From Dendrolimus kikuchii (lineage: Eukaryota; Arthropoda; Insecta; Lepidoptera; Lasiocampidae): a stretch of DNA of 64,000 nucleotides. Below the pieces are notes generated by a model. That model was not told the DNA's origin. It saw only the letters and a program-made list of their open reading frames with translations, and did not search any database. Made by a program: the position numbers and the translations under genes. The first letter of the stretch is position 1, and every line of letters begins with the position of its first letter. Location: NCBI GenBank assembly GCA_019925095.2, contig CM034405.1, positions 13,665,401 to 13,729,400 of the forward strand, read 5' to 3'. Of this stretch, positions 43,215 through 55,262 are shown in pieces.

Positions 43215-44330
43215 GACAACTGTTTTTATTAGGAGATTCCTTCCTGTATCTTACTTCCGTGATATAGATAAATTTTAATGATAATAATCGGTTCACTTCC
43301 GAGGCCGTGAAGAAGTATCAAACAATTTTGTTAATTTAATTTACAATCTTAATGTTATAATGTATTGCAGTTTTTTTTTAATTTCATATTTTAAATGTGT
43401 AGCTTAAGAACAAATCTAAATTTATTCATGACAATAAATGGTTTTACAGTCGATTTAAAAATGTAATACTATCGAATTTAAACCGATCGTTTGCACACCA
43501 GTTAAATAATATTGGTAGGTACTGTAGTTACATTTGTTAATGTCAAATCAACAAGATGAAAAAGAATCTCAAATTGCAACTTTTGTTAGTTGAAATCACA
43601 TACAAGCAGCTAACAAGAATTATCAAAGGCATGAGAAGATAATTTCAACTAAACTGCAGAGTGAATGACGTGTGTACTATAATGACCTATGAAAACGTAA
43701 TTTAACATTTGTGTTGCAGTAATACATGCTATTTTGAGCTCATTCATCATGCGGAGGTCATGGACTTAGAACAATTTTTATTTTATAAATATAAAAGTCA
43801 AGTTATGAACTGGAAGTTGAAGAAAGATTGTTTTCTTGAGCAGTTTTATTTGCAAGCAATGTAAACGATTTGTTAGAAATGTACAACAGTTATTATACAT
43901 TCTAGGGTATTTATTAATTTTAAGCAAGTATTGTACTTGTAATGGAAATCTCAACGAGACGAGAACTCCGTTGGATCATCAGTCAAAGATATTAATTTGG
44001 CTGAAGTGTCTGTCAGTTAAATGCTTCCGGCCCGGTGCATATACTCGTATATATTCTAGAAAATTATTCGAAAATTGGAATTTAATTTAATTAATATATA
44101 CTGCTCTACACCTCGGGTAACGCATTAGTATTGCCATTCAGTAAGGCAATGTAGCCAGTATTTTGGCATGTTTCCAACTGATAGCGGTCTAGTACTAGAT
44201 TTTATAGTTTAATTTTAGTTTGTATATATAGTTTAACTACAGAATAGTTTAATTTACAACATGTTACACTTATATTCTAGAAAACTAGAATATTCATGAA
44301 TAATTCGCAGTAGGTAATTTTTTATGGCTG
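43215..44330. other. AT-rich DNA, nothing recognised
   Basis: The 84-codon plus frame at 43836-44090 has no recognisable motif or repeat origin. I leave it uncalled. Confidence 0.35.
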
Positions 44331-44507
44331 GAGTAATGCAGACAGACTGACGACCGAAATAATGGAAAATGATTACCGTACTATATAAGTGTTACCAGTA
44401 TCCTATGCTCTCAGCCTCGAAGAGGAGATTGTATTGGAACCTGGCCACTGACGCTGGAACACAACTCAGGGTTGGGTGAGATACTCTCGACCAAGCATGG
44501 TAGGCTA
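44331..44507 (-). mobile_element. SINE family A, diverged and truncated
   Basis: GCAGACAGACTGACGACCG, AATGGAAAATGATTACC, TTGGAACCTGGCCACTGACG and GGAACACAACTCAGGG are the minus-strand family words with many changes. Confidence 0.6.
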
Positions 44508-44520
44508 TAGGTCGTATTGT

Positions 44521-44725
44521 AACGGTTTTTTTTTTGATGGCGCACGGGGAATGTCTATTCTTAAGACACCTTCCTCGGGCCTGGGGGAGGCTTTATACCG
44601 AGGGATGTGTGGGACTCCTGATCGGCCGGATGCCCATCATGGCCTCCGACGGGAGGGACATGGGATGGTCGGCCGTCAGACTACCCATTAAACCTAGCTT
44701 GCGCCCCTCTCCTATGCGCTTTTAT
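44521..44725 (+). repeat. GC-rich retroposon segment
   Basis: Poly-T, GATGGCGCACGGGGAATG, GGGACTCCTGATCGGCCGGA, TCCGACGGGAGGGACATGGG and CTCTCCTATGCGCTTTTATG. I recall this order from a common lepidopteran retroposon 3' region. It is sandwiched between two minus SINE A copies. Confidence 0.5.
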
Positions 44726-44729
44726 GTGG

Positions 44730-45003
44730 TTTATTTTTTATTTATTGCAGGAGTTCAGCAGAAAGGCAGACGGCCCACTTGATGGAAAGCGGTTACCAGT
44801 GGTGCAACAGAAACTAAAACATAGGTATTACAGCTGTTCCACCTTTACGCTTGGCTCTCACTTAGAGCACCCCCGGGGAAGGGGGTTCCAGGAAGGGTAG
44901 CCATCCAGATAGACAAATGCTCTACCACCTAACCGTGGGTTGTTTTGCTGCGGCCTGTCGTAAGGTGGCCCGGCTGTAGGAATTACTATTTCTGCACGGA
45001 TGA
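44730..45003 (-). mobile_element. SINE family A, variant centre
   Basis: Normal tail (GGCAGACGGCCCACTTGATG on plus) and head (TTTCTGCACGGAT). The centre is replaced by CAGTGGTGCAACAGAAACTA to AGAGCACCCCCGGGGAAGGG, absent from other copies. It represents a distinct subfamily or gene-converted copy. Confidence 0.7.
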
Positions 45004-45009
45004 TACATA

Positions 45010-45825
45010 GATCTTTCAATTTACATCTTCAAAAATTGGTACCATGCGAGCCCGATCGCGAAATCCTTAAATATAAATGTCTATAGCTCTACTTATCTAC
45101 GTATCACTGAAGCCTAGGTTCTCATCATTTTAATATAACAAAGTTAGTTCGGATTGTTCAAAATTGAATTCCTTTCGCTGTATCCGATAGGATAGATTCA
45201 CTACACAGAAATAACTTTGGCCGGTGTCTTTGTGAAACAATTCCATTTACATTGGCAATCAATCACTCGACAAAGCGTTGAAGGAACGGCCTAGGGTCCG
45301 TGTATCTTTGGAAATTGATTTGACGAAGGAAGGAATTTGTTAAGGCCCTTTTACTCGTATTGCGGAGTATGGGAGGCTCAAATATCTATACTCTATTTTA
45401 AAAAATTAGCTTAACATAAAAAGTTACATATAGGCTACGAAACAGAATCTGCAATATATTTAGTTGTCCGATTGGCAAGGGGTCGTTGGCGTAAGAAACG
45501 AAGTATATAAACTTATTTGTTTTTTTGTTGATTACTTACGCATGCCTGTCTTTTGCATATTTTGTTAAAAAATATTCAACTACCTGCCAATTTTTTTTTA
45601 TTGAGATAAAACAGATTCATACGACATATATAACAATTTAAAGAAATCAATGTTAAAAGTTTCTATTCAAATTAACATTCAAAGAACATTTTTCTTAATG
45701 CTGACAAATTGAAAGAAAACGTCAACATTGTATGACAATGAACGACTCAATATTATGTTTACATAAATCACTTTTGTAACTTCATCTAAATTGAAGGGCA
45801 GGAATAAACCGTCTAATATCGGCTT
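45010..45825. other. AT-rich DNA, nothing recognised
   Basis: No features are supported. Confidence 0.4.
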
Positions 45826-45830
45826 GACGT

Positions 45831-46414
45831 ATTATTGCTACCTTAAGGAGAAGAAGCGGTAAGAACTGCCTAGCAACACTCCTAAAGTCGCAAAGCCCTT
45901 TCCTAAGCAAAGGGGGAAAAACTAAATAAATATTTAAACCTAATGTTTTATTTTTAATTAAATGTTTTATACAAGAATTCGTACAGTTACAGAACATTGA
46001 AGGAATGAAATAAGTAATTACACGACTTGGCGACATTTGTGTTGTAATCGCTTCTAGTTTCAAATGTATTAAAAGTAACAAGTACCTAGATTAGCGACGT
46101 CGAGGCGTTGCAAAATATATGCATAAATATCGTAACATCAGAAATAAGAATGAATAAGTAGTATTTGATAATTTGACGTATATTATCGAGATGACATGAA
46201 AATTGTGCCTAACTTGGCCCGATGGCCTCCAACCTCCCCTTTAGCCATCCGATGCTTCGCAGTTGTTAAAATACCATTTAAACGATCCTTATATCGTCTT
46301 AAATATACAGTAAAACATAATAGTATAAATATTTAAATAATACTTTTTTATGCTAGCTAGCTAGACGTGTTGCTGGGGGAGTCTCTTGCCGCTTCTTCTC
46401 CTTAACAGCAATAA
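45831..46414. mobile_element. Foldback element with about 48-bp arms
   Basis: The left arm has AAGGAGAAGAAGCGGTAAGA and CCTAGCAACACTCC. The right arm has CGTGTTGCTGGGGGAGTCTC then TTGCCGCTTCTTCTCCTTAA. They are inverted complements with several mismatches, roughly 480 bp apart. The interior is AT-rich and non-coding. The 99-codon minus frame at 45782-46081 starts from one arm. It may be a large MITE or two inverted repeat copies. Confidence 0.5.
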
Positions 46415-46519
46415 CACGTTGCGAAGCGGTGTACAAATAAGAAGTAAAATAAAATTTTATCTTTTATGTATGACCTTCAAAAAGTGTTCTCCAGTGGAAC
46501 TTATTTTGAATAAAAACTT

Positions 46520-46722
46520 TTACATGAGTCCAGCAGACAGGCAGACGGCCCACTTGCCTATGGACATTTGCAACACCAAAGGTGTTACAAATGCTCTGCT
46601 GCTCGCTTAAGGGATACTGGAACCTGGCCACTAATGCCGAAACTGATCTCAAGGTTGTTATGGCGGGATACTTTAGATCAGGGGTGGTAGCCATCCAGAC
46701 AGGCAAATACCCTACCACCTAA
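46520..46722 (-). mobile_element. SINE family A, short form
   Basis: Minus copy from GAGTCCAGCAGACAGGC to CCCTACCACCT. It stops at the same internal position where the short plus copies begin. ATGGAAAGCGGTTACCATCG is deleted from the tail. Confidence 0.75.
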
Positions 46723-46739
46723 GAATAGTTGGTGTTAAA

Positions 46740-48090
46740 TGCACATAATTATATTGATCACTTATCTGCTTATTGAAGAACGTAGTGCCTGGTAGGTAAA
46801 ACAACTGTATGCGCCTCATTAACCAGCGGATTTTATACTATAAAATATCTAAAACTACCGTCAATTATTCTGTTATATGTTAAAGGTATTATTAATAAGA
46901 GTATGTGGTAAATAGTTAAACGTAGGTTAAATAATATCTTGGATAGTAGCAAAATAACAAGTACTCCTTGCTTGCTATTGTTTGTACTACTTTAATTTAT
47001 CTCTACATTCCTTTTTAAAGAACAAAACAAAATCATAGGTCTTTACTCTTCTTAAGACTACTATTAGAATTGTTAACAAGTGTGTGTGTGAATAAGATAC
47101 CTCGTTGATCAACGACCATATTTAGTCCCTGCGGATAGGACTCAATTGACTAGTATCATCGCCTGACCCCCCCAATGCGGGCTTTCGATTACGCGATGTA
47201 ATTAAGATTCGCTGGATTCTGACCACATCCATGCGTTCATGTTTTGTTGCGTTTATGTCTAATCACAATAGCCTTATCAGTGTGGTCCCAATTTAATTAA
47301 TTATTTTTTTAGTAATCAGTGGTATTTTCTTTTTAGATTATTATTATTACTTTTAGGTTAGTGTAGAAGTTGGTGGGCATCTTTATTTTTGAATGAAATG
47401 AAAAATATTGCTCGTGTAGCCAATGACTAGTTTAAATTCTATTAATTGTACAAGCGGTAACCATATACGAAATTGTTACTAAAAAGGAATGATTGCATAG
47501 TATTACAAAACAGTAGAAAATGTAATCGAAAATAACTCGACTTCTCATCTTTCCATTATGCCTAATGATAGACCAGCTTAGCTTAATTAGTTACTTTTTG
47601 TAGATAAATAATACATTTCTGTAAATGTTATTGATAAGCTTTAATAATGATCTAAGACTGAATAATTAATTGTATGATCTGTCAAATACGAAAAATAGCG
47701 TCAACTACCTTTTTTAAATTTTACATTTACTGTGTTAAATTCATATAAGTTTGGTCTGAAAGTTCGAGCGGTATTTTTTAGAAACACCGCACCATAAGCC
47801 TGATTTACAAGTAGTTAGTTAACTTGTGAATAAGTCCTTATCATTGTTGAGACAGACATCTACTTATGGCCAGTTTTTATATCTTACTATTCATTCGCTT
47901 ACCTGTCCATCCGTAAAAAATTGGCATTATTTGTGTGGAGCTTTTAACCGATAGTCAAATGAACGCTTGGTAAGATATAGGAACCGACTATTAATCGACT
48001 ACTTATTACTTAACTGGATGTTTAATGTACAAACAATGATAACAATGATAAATGATAATAATGATAAAAAAATTCTTTCTTTTTTTCTTT
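46740..48090. other. Unique-looking AT-rich DNA
   Basis: Small GC-richer part at 47110-47240 without known words. No gene. Confidence 0.35.
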
Positions 48091-48092
48091 TA

Positions 48093-48147
48093 TAACCATC
48101 AGATGGGCTGTCTGCTTGTCTGGTGAACTCATGCAATAAAAAAAAGA
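48093..48147 (+). repeat. CR1 or SINE A tail only
   Basis: AACCATCAGATGGGCTGTCT, GGTGAACTCATGCAATAAA. Only the last 55 bp, as expected from severe 5' truncation. Confidence 0.65.
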
Positions 48148-48159
48148 GCTTAATTCGCC

Positions 48160-49300
48160 AGTTTTGCAAGTACTATTTAAAAAAGACAAATGTAAATCAG
48201 GCTTTACAATATTTAAATATTTTATGAAAAAAGAATGGAACTAAATAGGCCTTACAATTACATAATTAATTATACCTAGATAAATAATGAATACATTTAC
48301 TCTGTAGTGCGAAGTAATAAACCCACCCAAGAATTAGTTAGGTAAACTTAATTTGTAGGTCTTATTAGTTTATATACAAAGCTTTGAGCAACGGCATGTC
48401 TCATCCCAAGTTAGAATTCTTGTTGTTGCTATGTCTGAGCTTGACAAAACAAACTATTTTGGCACATGTAATAACAATGTGGTAACGAAAAGTCGTAGGG
48501 GTTGCTGGTTTAGTTTAAACTGAAATAGTTCAAAGTAAGCTATAACTTAAAAAGTTGTGGATTCGTATCCTTGCTGGGAAGCATGTATTCCTTAGGATTT
48601 TTTTTAAATTTTATGCGCATATTGTTACAAAAGAGCAGTTACTCGTAATAGTCAAACTGAGACACCTTTTATCATTATACAAAACGTCCGTAGCCTTAAG
48701 ATTTCAGTATGAACATGGAAAGTTATGATGACATCGTAATATTATATTTTAGAAATATGAAAACAAGATACCCTAACGCCTGCTCATTTTATAAAAACAA
48801 TTAAATTCTTATTTCCGTTTCAGATAGTACATCCATTTGTTAGTAACAAGCATTATATCCATGTTAGTAGGACGGACACAACAGAACACAAAGGCAGACA
48901 GAATGGCACCACCCGTCCCTCGACACTAGATGAGTAGCCTCACCCAATACCGAAGGAAAGGGAAGTCCATTCTCTCTACGAACACCCTCAGGATACTGCT
49001 AAAGACGCGGCTTTCTTACGCCTGATGGAGTAAAAGTCATCAGTACGGGCCTCAGTGAACATAGTGGATGCACTGCAGAATCGAGGCAGCCCGAACAGTA
49101 TCTTGAAGATTCATTTTATTAAACAGGGATGACACTAACAGCTCTCAGGGTATATAGTTGATGCAGAGGCTGCTGATATAAAAAGATATATTTATTTATA
49201 TACTTACAAATAATATTAGAATTTATTGTAAAATATATCGCCCTTATCCTTTGCCATGTGAAAAAAGTGTGGTAAAGTGGTTTACCATGTGGTAAAGGCA
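48160..49300. other. AT-rich DNA with a mid-GC patch
   Basis: 48870-49110 is GC-richer (CCACCCGTCCCTCGACACTA, CTGCAGAATCGAGGCAGCCC) and may be a decayed LINE segment. No frame is maintained. Confidence 0.3.
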
Positions 49301-49304
49301 TGCT

Positions 49305-49417
49305 TTAAACCAGGGAGCCATACAGACTGACAAATGTCCTACGATCTTGTTGTGGATCACATCTGCCAGGTCACAGGAATTAATATTCTTTCTCCGTTCC
49401 TACACAATACCGATAAA
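49305..49417 (-). mobile_element. SINE family A, degraded head end
   Basis: CTTTAAACCAGGGAGCCATAC, TTGTTGTGGATCACATCTGC and TTCTTTCTCCGTTCCTACAC. The tail half is missing. Confidence 0.55.
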
Positions 49418-49419
49418 AC

Positions 49420-51070
49420 TAGTTGCGAATTTATATCAAATTTTATCCAGTAGTTAAAGCAAGTAACTTATAGTAAGACATAGTAATCTGGCACCTACCG
49501 TTGTGCGTGGTTTATTCTACGTATGTTTAAAACTGATATATTTATAAACCTGTTTCAAATTGTTGAGACATATATAATTATACGTATATATTGAGTATTA
49601 ATTTATTTAGAACTCATTTAAGACTTATATGAATACTTAAAACTCATTATAATGTAATAAAACATTCTAATAAGTCAGAGGTTAATGAAATCAAAAAATC
49701 TTCTTACAGAAAGCAGGCCGGTCGATAACTATCAATATATTTCAGTCATTAGTTTTCTGTTAGACAATTTATTTGTACTTAAAAATGCGTTAACATTGAT
49801 TTGTTGGATTATATTGCGTCATTTATCTCGCTATTCAGCCGGGAATAGCTCTCAATAGCAAACACATTTGTAAGAGGATTTTGCCTATTAAGTATCTGTT
49901 TAACTGTATGTGTGATTTGGACCTAAATACGAAGAATAAAATAGCATTGACATGACAAGTATAATTGCATTTTACCATATACATTTGTAACATCGTTCTA
50001 AATTTTATCGTAATTTCCATGTGCAGGTCTTTATGTTACTTTTTATCGCCATCACGTAGTACTGGAAACAATATAAATTAAAGCATACAATACAAATTAA
50101 GACAAATAAAAATGGCTAATCAGAGTGTTTGATTTCTGTCAACATCGGTTATTGTCACTGTAATTGAATTGTTTAGCCATGGAACCAATCAATTTATTTT
50201 GATTGATTCATTTAATAAGAATAAAATCAGACATTATTAAATTAAATACTAAAAGTTCTAAAATGTTCTACTATATCTATTACCGCTAGCTTATACTGCA
50301 GACCACTAGTAGCATATAGTAACTGTAAAGATTGGTATTAAGCTAAATTGTTCAAAAATACATGTACCATTGCAAATATCTCCATGTTCCTTAACCACTC
50401 TTATTCAAGACCTTATACAGAATATCAACCCACCGGGTTAGACGGCGGCATAATATAATACATAAATAAAAAAATGCCTTATGTTTTCTGGTCCACTATA
50501 TTTCTCAGTAGATATACCGGTAATACCCGCATTTTGTCTCATATATTAATTAGTTTTGGATGTGAAAGGTCTTGTAAAATAAGGTTTAATTAAAATGTTT
50601 AATTAAAACTATTATTTGTCCTTAAACCACCTAAGAAATGGTTTGTTTTTAAAAGCTAGAGGACAAAGCTAATAAACGTTATAATTCTATAATCTAAGTT
50701 TTAAAGCATTCGACTTGGTGATTCCCTTCGGTAAAGGCAGGTTGCTCTGCGGCATAGCGGCTCGATCAAAAGGTAAAGAATAAAAAACATTTTTCGATGA
50801 GCAGTAGTGAACGAAATTTCTAATTAATTCATCAAGTTTCGAGTATTAAATAAACATTGAAATTTGTTGCTCTAATGTGTGGAACGATTCTGTGAGATAG
50901 ACCGACTGACCGAGTCCATACCGGTTTTTTATGCGTAGATAACTAGAACATTCCCTTGGCTTTACTCTTATGAATTTTAATTATATATCGCTTCCGAATC
51001 CCTGTTATTTCTGAAGAAAACAAATTATTCAGTAAGGAAATAATAAATGTTTTTAAATAAGTCTTCTATA
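49420..51070. other. Unique-looking AT-rich DNA
   Basis: About 1.6 kb without a recognised gene, repeat end or strong fold. Confidence 0.4.
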
Positions 51071-51071
51071 C

Positions 51072-51384
51072 TTTTTTTTATTGCAGGAGTTCAGCAGACA
51101 GGCAGACAGCCCACTTGATGAAAAGCGGTTACTATCGCCTCTGGACATTTGCAACACCAAAGGTGCTACAAATGCGCTGCTGCTCTCTTAAGGGACACTG
51201 GAACCTGGTCACTAATACCGGAACACAACTCAAGGTTGTTATGGCGACATACTTTAGACCACGGGTGGTAGCCATCCAGTCGGGCAAATGCCCTACCACC
51301 GGGCTGTGGGTTGTTCTGTCGCCTCTTACGACAGGCCGCCGAGCCGCAGTAAATTGTATTCTTTCTCCGTTCCTGCACGGATAA
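51072..51384 (-). mobile_element. SINE family A, full length
   Basis: Complete minus copy, A tail complement at 51072 and head complement CTCCGTTCCTGCACGGATAA. The pair of opposing frames (89 and 92 codons) are shadows. Confidence 0.85.
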
Positions 51385-51387
51385 GTA

Positions 51388-51586
51388 ATAATATACTAAT
51401 ATTATAAAAGGAATGATTTTAATTTTTGTAACGAATAAACTCAAAAACTACCGGACTGATTTCAAAAATTCTTTTACCATTAGAATGCTACAATATCCAT
51501 GAGGAACATAGATTACATTTAATTTAAATAATCGGATTCTGAATTTTTTCAAGGCAGGACAACGTCTGACGGGAGAGACCGCTAAT
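51388..51586 (+). mobile_element. Non-autonomous Helitron (ATACTAATATTATAAA type)
   Basis: ATACTAATATTATAAAAGG, AACTACCGGACTGATTTC and CCATTAGAATGCTACAATA, then the terminal GGCAGGACAACGTCTGACGG and CTAAT at 51582-51586. It combines the 5' family seen at 9968 with the 3' end of family B, so it is a chimeric arrangement. Confidence 0.65.
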
Positions 51587-51589
51587 TAC

Positions 51590-51815
51590 AAATAAACAAA
51601 CAAATAAACTCTATTGAGAATAAGAATACATTTTATATTAAAAAAAATAGATACTTTGAATATAATTTTTCATCAAATATTTTAAAAGTTGAAGGAGGTT
51701 ATTTACAATTAAATAAGTCATTAAGAAACATCATTATAATTTTAAAAGACCTTAAAAATATCCTGTATCTGTATATTATACTGAAAAAAAAATGTTTCAC
51801 CCAAAATCATAACAG
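51590..51815. other. AT-rich DNA
   Basis: No features are supported. Confidence 0.4.
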
Positions 51816-51816
51816 A

Positions 51817-51925
51817 CTCTAAGGTTGAGTGGATTCAGCCTTGTCCGCCCTAGCTTACTGGAAGGCAGAGGCTCGAAATTCGATTCCTGTCTTGATTAAT
51901 TTCGTAAACGAACTCATCCGTTTAC
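51817..51925 (+). repeat. Family E-like tRNA SINE head
   Basis: GTTGAGTGGATTCAGCC and GAAATTCGATTCCTG keep A and B box spacing, but both boxes are mutated. Confidence 0.45.
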
Positions 51926-51926
51926 C

Positions 51927-52224
51927 CTTTTTTTAATTGCATGAGTTCAGCAGACAGATAGACGACCCATCTGATGGAAAGCGGTTCCTATCGCGTATGG
52001 ACATTTCTAATACCAAATATGCTACAAATGCGGTGATGGTTTCTAAAGGGATACTGGAACCTGGCCACTAATGCCGAAACACAACTTAAGGTTATAATGG
52101 CGGCATACTCTAGACCAGGGGTGGTAGCCATCCAGACGTGCAAATACCCTACCACCTGGCTGTGGGTTGTTTTGACGCCTTTTACAAGAGGCCTCCCGGC
52201 CGCGGGAAATTTTAGTCTCTTTTT
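51927..52224 (-). mobile_element. SINE family A, near full length
   Basis: Minus copy whose head end (GGGAAATTTTAGTCTCTTTT) is cut off just where the next SINE A copy begins. Several diverged sites (ATCGCGTATGG). Confidence 0.8.
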
Positions 52225-52226
52225 AA

Positions 52227-52447
52227 ATTTTTTTATTGCAAGAGTTCAGCAGATAGGCGGTCGGCCCACTTGATAGAAAGCGGTTACCATCGCCTATAGA
52301 CATTTGCAATACCAAAGGTGCTACAAAAATTTGCAGCTGCTCATTTAAGGGAGACTGGAACCTGGTCACTAATGCCGGAACATAACTCAAGGTTGTTATA
52401 TGTTACCAGGGGTGGTAGCCAGTCTTTCTTCGTTCCTGCACGAATAA
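52227..52447 (-). mobile_element. SINE family A with internal deletion
   Basis: Minus copy with normal tail and head (TTCGTTCCTGCACGAATAA) but lacking about 90 bp between GGTGGTAGCCA and TCTTTCTTCG. It abuts the previous copy in the same orientation. Confidence 0.8.
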
Positions 52448-52449
52448 AA

Positions 52450-53900
52450 GAAGAATGGCCATTTCAACTTTCCCGTAAGTACCTATATATAATAATATAG
52501 GCACAAAAGCGATACACTCAGCCTTCTAAACCAATCTTTCCGCCAAGAACTTTAATACACACTTGTAATAACAATCCTGTACTGCGTGTACATATATTTA
52601 AACCACAAACCACTGCCTACCCCTCTTAGGACTACGGGTATTAATTAGCTAAGTTATCCAAACTCTAACTAAACTAACGTTAATTGTTGAATAAAATTGC
52701 TATGGAACGATGTAAGTAAAGAGACGTTTGGGTAATGTTTTAAATATGGATTTTTTAGGGTTGAATTTGAAAGTAATGTTTTGGTCTACATTTCTTTCAA
52801 AATAGGTATAAACTTCATAGAAGATTTAGAAAATCTCAACTGTTATCTATCTATCAATCAGTGGGTATTTTATGCAGTTATCAATTTGCGTATGCTTTTA
52901 CTATGATACTCCATGTAGCACCATTTGCATGTTCACCTACCGGGACAGTATATAAAATTAAATTATGTTGAAAAGATAAAATTATGTAATGAGCCACACA
53001 TTCACATTTAAGAATGGTTGCTAGGGACACAGGCGCATACTTACAATGCCGGGAGCATAGATGATAATACTTACTATATATTAACTCAAATTGCGTCACT
53101 ACTGACCGACCGCTAAGTGTGTCCCTACAGAATAAATGATTTTAATCTAGTGGTCTATTGTCAAACGACAAAAACACCATGTACCAAAAGAATCCTACTC
53201 TGCTGTGTCCTACAATCCTACAATGCACTCATTTAGCATTTATACACCATAAATGTAATGATATTATACACGAAATATGAATACAATCTTGGTCAGTCCA
53301 CTTCTGTGCTTCACGAAGAACTTTTAGATTTTTTTGTAAGTATACCGTTCGTAATATTTTAGTATGTAAAAGTCCTTATCCGCAATATCTTACGAAGCCT
53401 GAAGCTAGCTAAAACTGACAAGTTGTCCAATCTATCCAATAATATACTTTCTTTTATAATAATTATATTCTTATACATAGTTTTTATTGTATATGGAAAC
53501 AACATAATAATTACACGTGAAAACTGTTAACTAGTTATAGTTTTTAAATAGCATGATGTACAGTTGTAAACTGTAAGTTTTCCGAATAAAATAATGTAAA
53601 AATAACATAGTATCCGACATGATGATACCTGTTGAAATTTTTGGCGGGAACTTGAAGAGTAATATTTTCTGCGCATTTTAATTTAAAAAATATATTTATT
53701 TTTGTAAAAATGAGTAGTAGTTGTAGTATATTAATTGTTTAATAGTAAGAGTTTTATTTTTATATTAACTATTTACTCAAATGTGGTCTTGTTACCGCAA
53801 AAACTTCAATAGTCGCAATCGCAATCAGTCGCATATTTAAAATTGGGTGACCGGAGGGTCTAAAGCTCATTTGGTTAAATTGTCACGCTCACTAATTATT
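52450..53900. other. Unique-looking AT-rich DNA
   Basis: The minus frame at 52881-53099 (72 codons) has no motif. No repeat end is seen. Confidence 0.4.
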
Positions 53901-53907
53901 CGAAATC

Positions 53908-54034
53908 GTCGCTTAGGTAACAATACCGTACAAGTCCAAAATTGAACATGATCCAAATGTCGCTAACGATAAAATGGCAGTAAATACTCAACGTGTTCAA
54001 ATTTTGACTTGTGCGGTATTGTTACCTAAGCGAC
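53908..54034. mobile_element. Foldback MITE, about 40-bp arms
   Basis: The left arm GTCGCTTAGGTAACAATACC continues to AATTGAAC near 53947. The right arm is GTTCAAATTTTGACTTGTGC then GGTATTGTTACCTAAGCGAC. Only about three mismatches separate the arms. Total 127 bp. No target duplication is obvious. Confidence 0.75.
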
Positions 54035-54039
54035 AAAAA

Positions 54040-54779
54040 ATGACTCATTGAGCCTACGAACTTCTGTCCAATATTATAAATAAGTAAAGAAAAGTCGATC
54101 ATTCTGACAGAACAGTAAATACCAGATTCTAAGGCCTTAAATATTTAATCAAAAATAACTTGAATACTTTCCTTGTCTGCCACTGCTATAATTAAAATTA
54201 CAATAGAATATAGGCTTTTAAAAGCACCAGATCCTATTAGGGATCTGTCAGCATTTACTTACGAACAAATAATATTGAAGGAAATTCCCTATTCAAAATC
54301 CTTATATTAATAATATACGAACAAATGGATTTTGTACAAAGACGTGGTTCCGAACACAATGGAAACAAAGGGAAACATTTCAATTTACGTGTTCCTTTTT
54401 GTGATTCCGAAATTTTCATATCGAGTGGACATCCACAATTGGAGTGCCGATATTGTTCTAGTTTTTGTACTGCTGACTCATTCTGACCTCACGGATTGGT
54501 TTCAGATGAAAAAAGCAGTGAAAAAGTTTGCTTGGTTCTTGTTTTTGTTTGCGCAAGCTTTGTAGTGGCCAAAGTTCGCGACCTTCTTTTTAGAGTTCTG
54601 TAAATTCGATAGATCGAGCCTCGATTTCCAGTGTTGCCAATTTACCACTTGTATCGGTATCTATTAGAATATTCCCTGCTAGTCTAAAAATCTCATACAG
54701 ACCTTAGTAAAGTTTATATCTAGTATGAACTATTTAGCTCGATCCATATAAGAACGGAGCTACTTTGGACAGAAAATAA
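54040..54779. other. AT-rich DNA, nothing recognised
   Basis: The 77-codon plus frame at 54332-54565 is hydrophobic, without family words. I do not call it. Confidence 0.35.
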
Positions 54780-55250
54780 CAGTAGGCAGGCACAACTACG
54801 AGGGGGAACCAATAGGAGGATTCAGTTGGGCTGGACAATATACTGCAATGCCTGAAGACGAATGTCTTGGAGTAGTGCATACTCCCCGTCCTGACCTACG
54901 TCAAGTCGCTCAACGTGCTATGGAGCGAGCTATGTTGGGTGTTTCTCTTATGGATAGAATTAGACATGAGGATATCCGTGAGAGAACCAAGGTAACCTAC
55001 ATAGCTCGCAAAATTAGCAACTTGAAGTGGCAGTGGGCCGGTGTGTTGCAGGACCGATTACCAATAGAGCAAACGAGTCCTGGAGTGGAGACCGCGTCTC
55101 GGTAAATGTAGTGTCGGACGCCCTCTAGCCCAATGGACTGGCGACCTGCACAAGGTCGCCGGTAGGCGCTGGATGAGAAAGGCAGAGAACCGTGAGGAAT
55201 GGCGCCGACTTGAGGAGGCCTACGTCCAGCAATGGACTGTGATTGGCTGA
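54780..55250 (+). pseudogene. RTE-type LINE, reverse transcriptase C-terminal remnant
   Basis: Recognisable in order: RRIQLGW (54814), then QCLKTNVLE-stop-CILPVLTY, then RAMERAMLGVSLMDRIR, TKVTYIARKISNLKWQWAG in the frame of 54848-55105, then a frame change to RVLEWRPRLGKCSVGRP from 55074, RRWMRKAENREEWRRLEEAY and VQQW, and TGA at 55248-55250. The order and words match the C-terminus of lepidopteran RTE-type endonuclease-reverse transcriptases (memory). One in-frame stop and at least two frame shifts make it dead. Catalytic domains are absent. Confidence 0.75.
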
Positions 55251-55262
55251 CGACGATACAAT

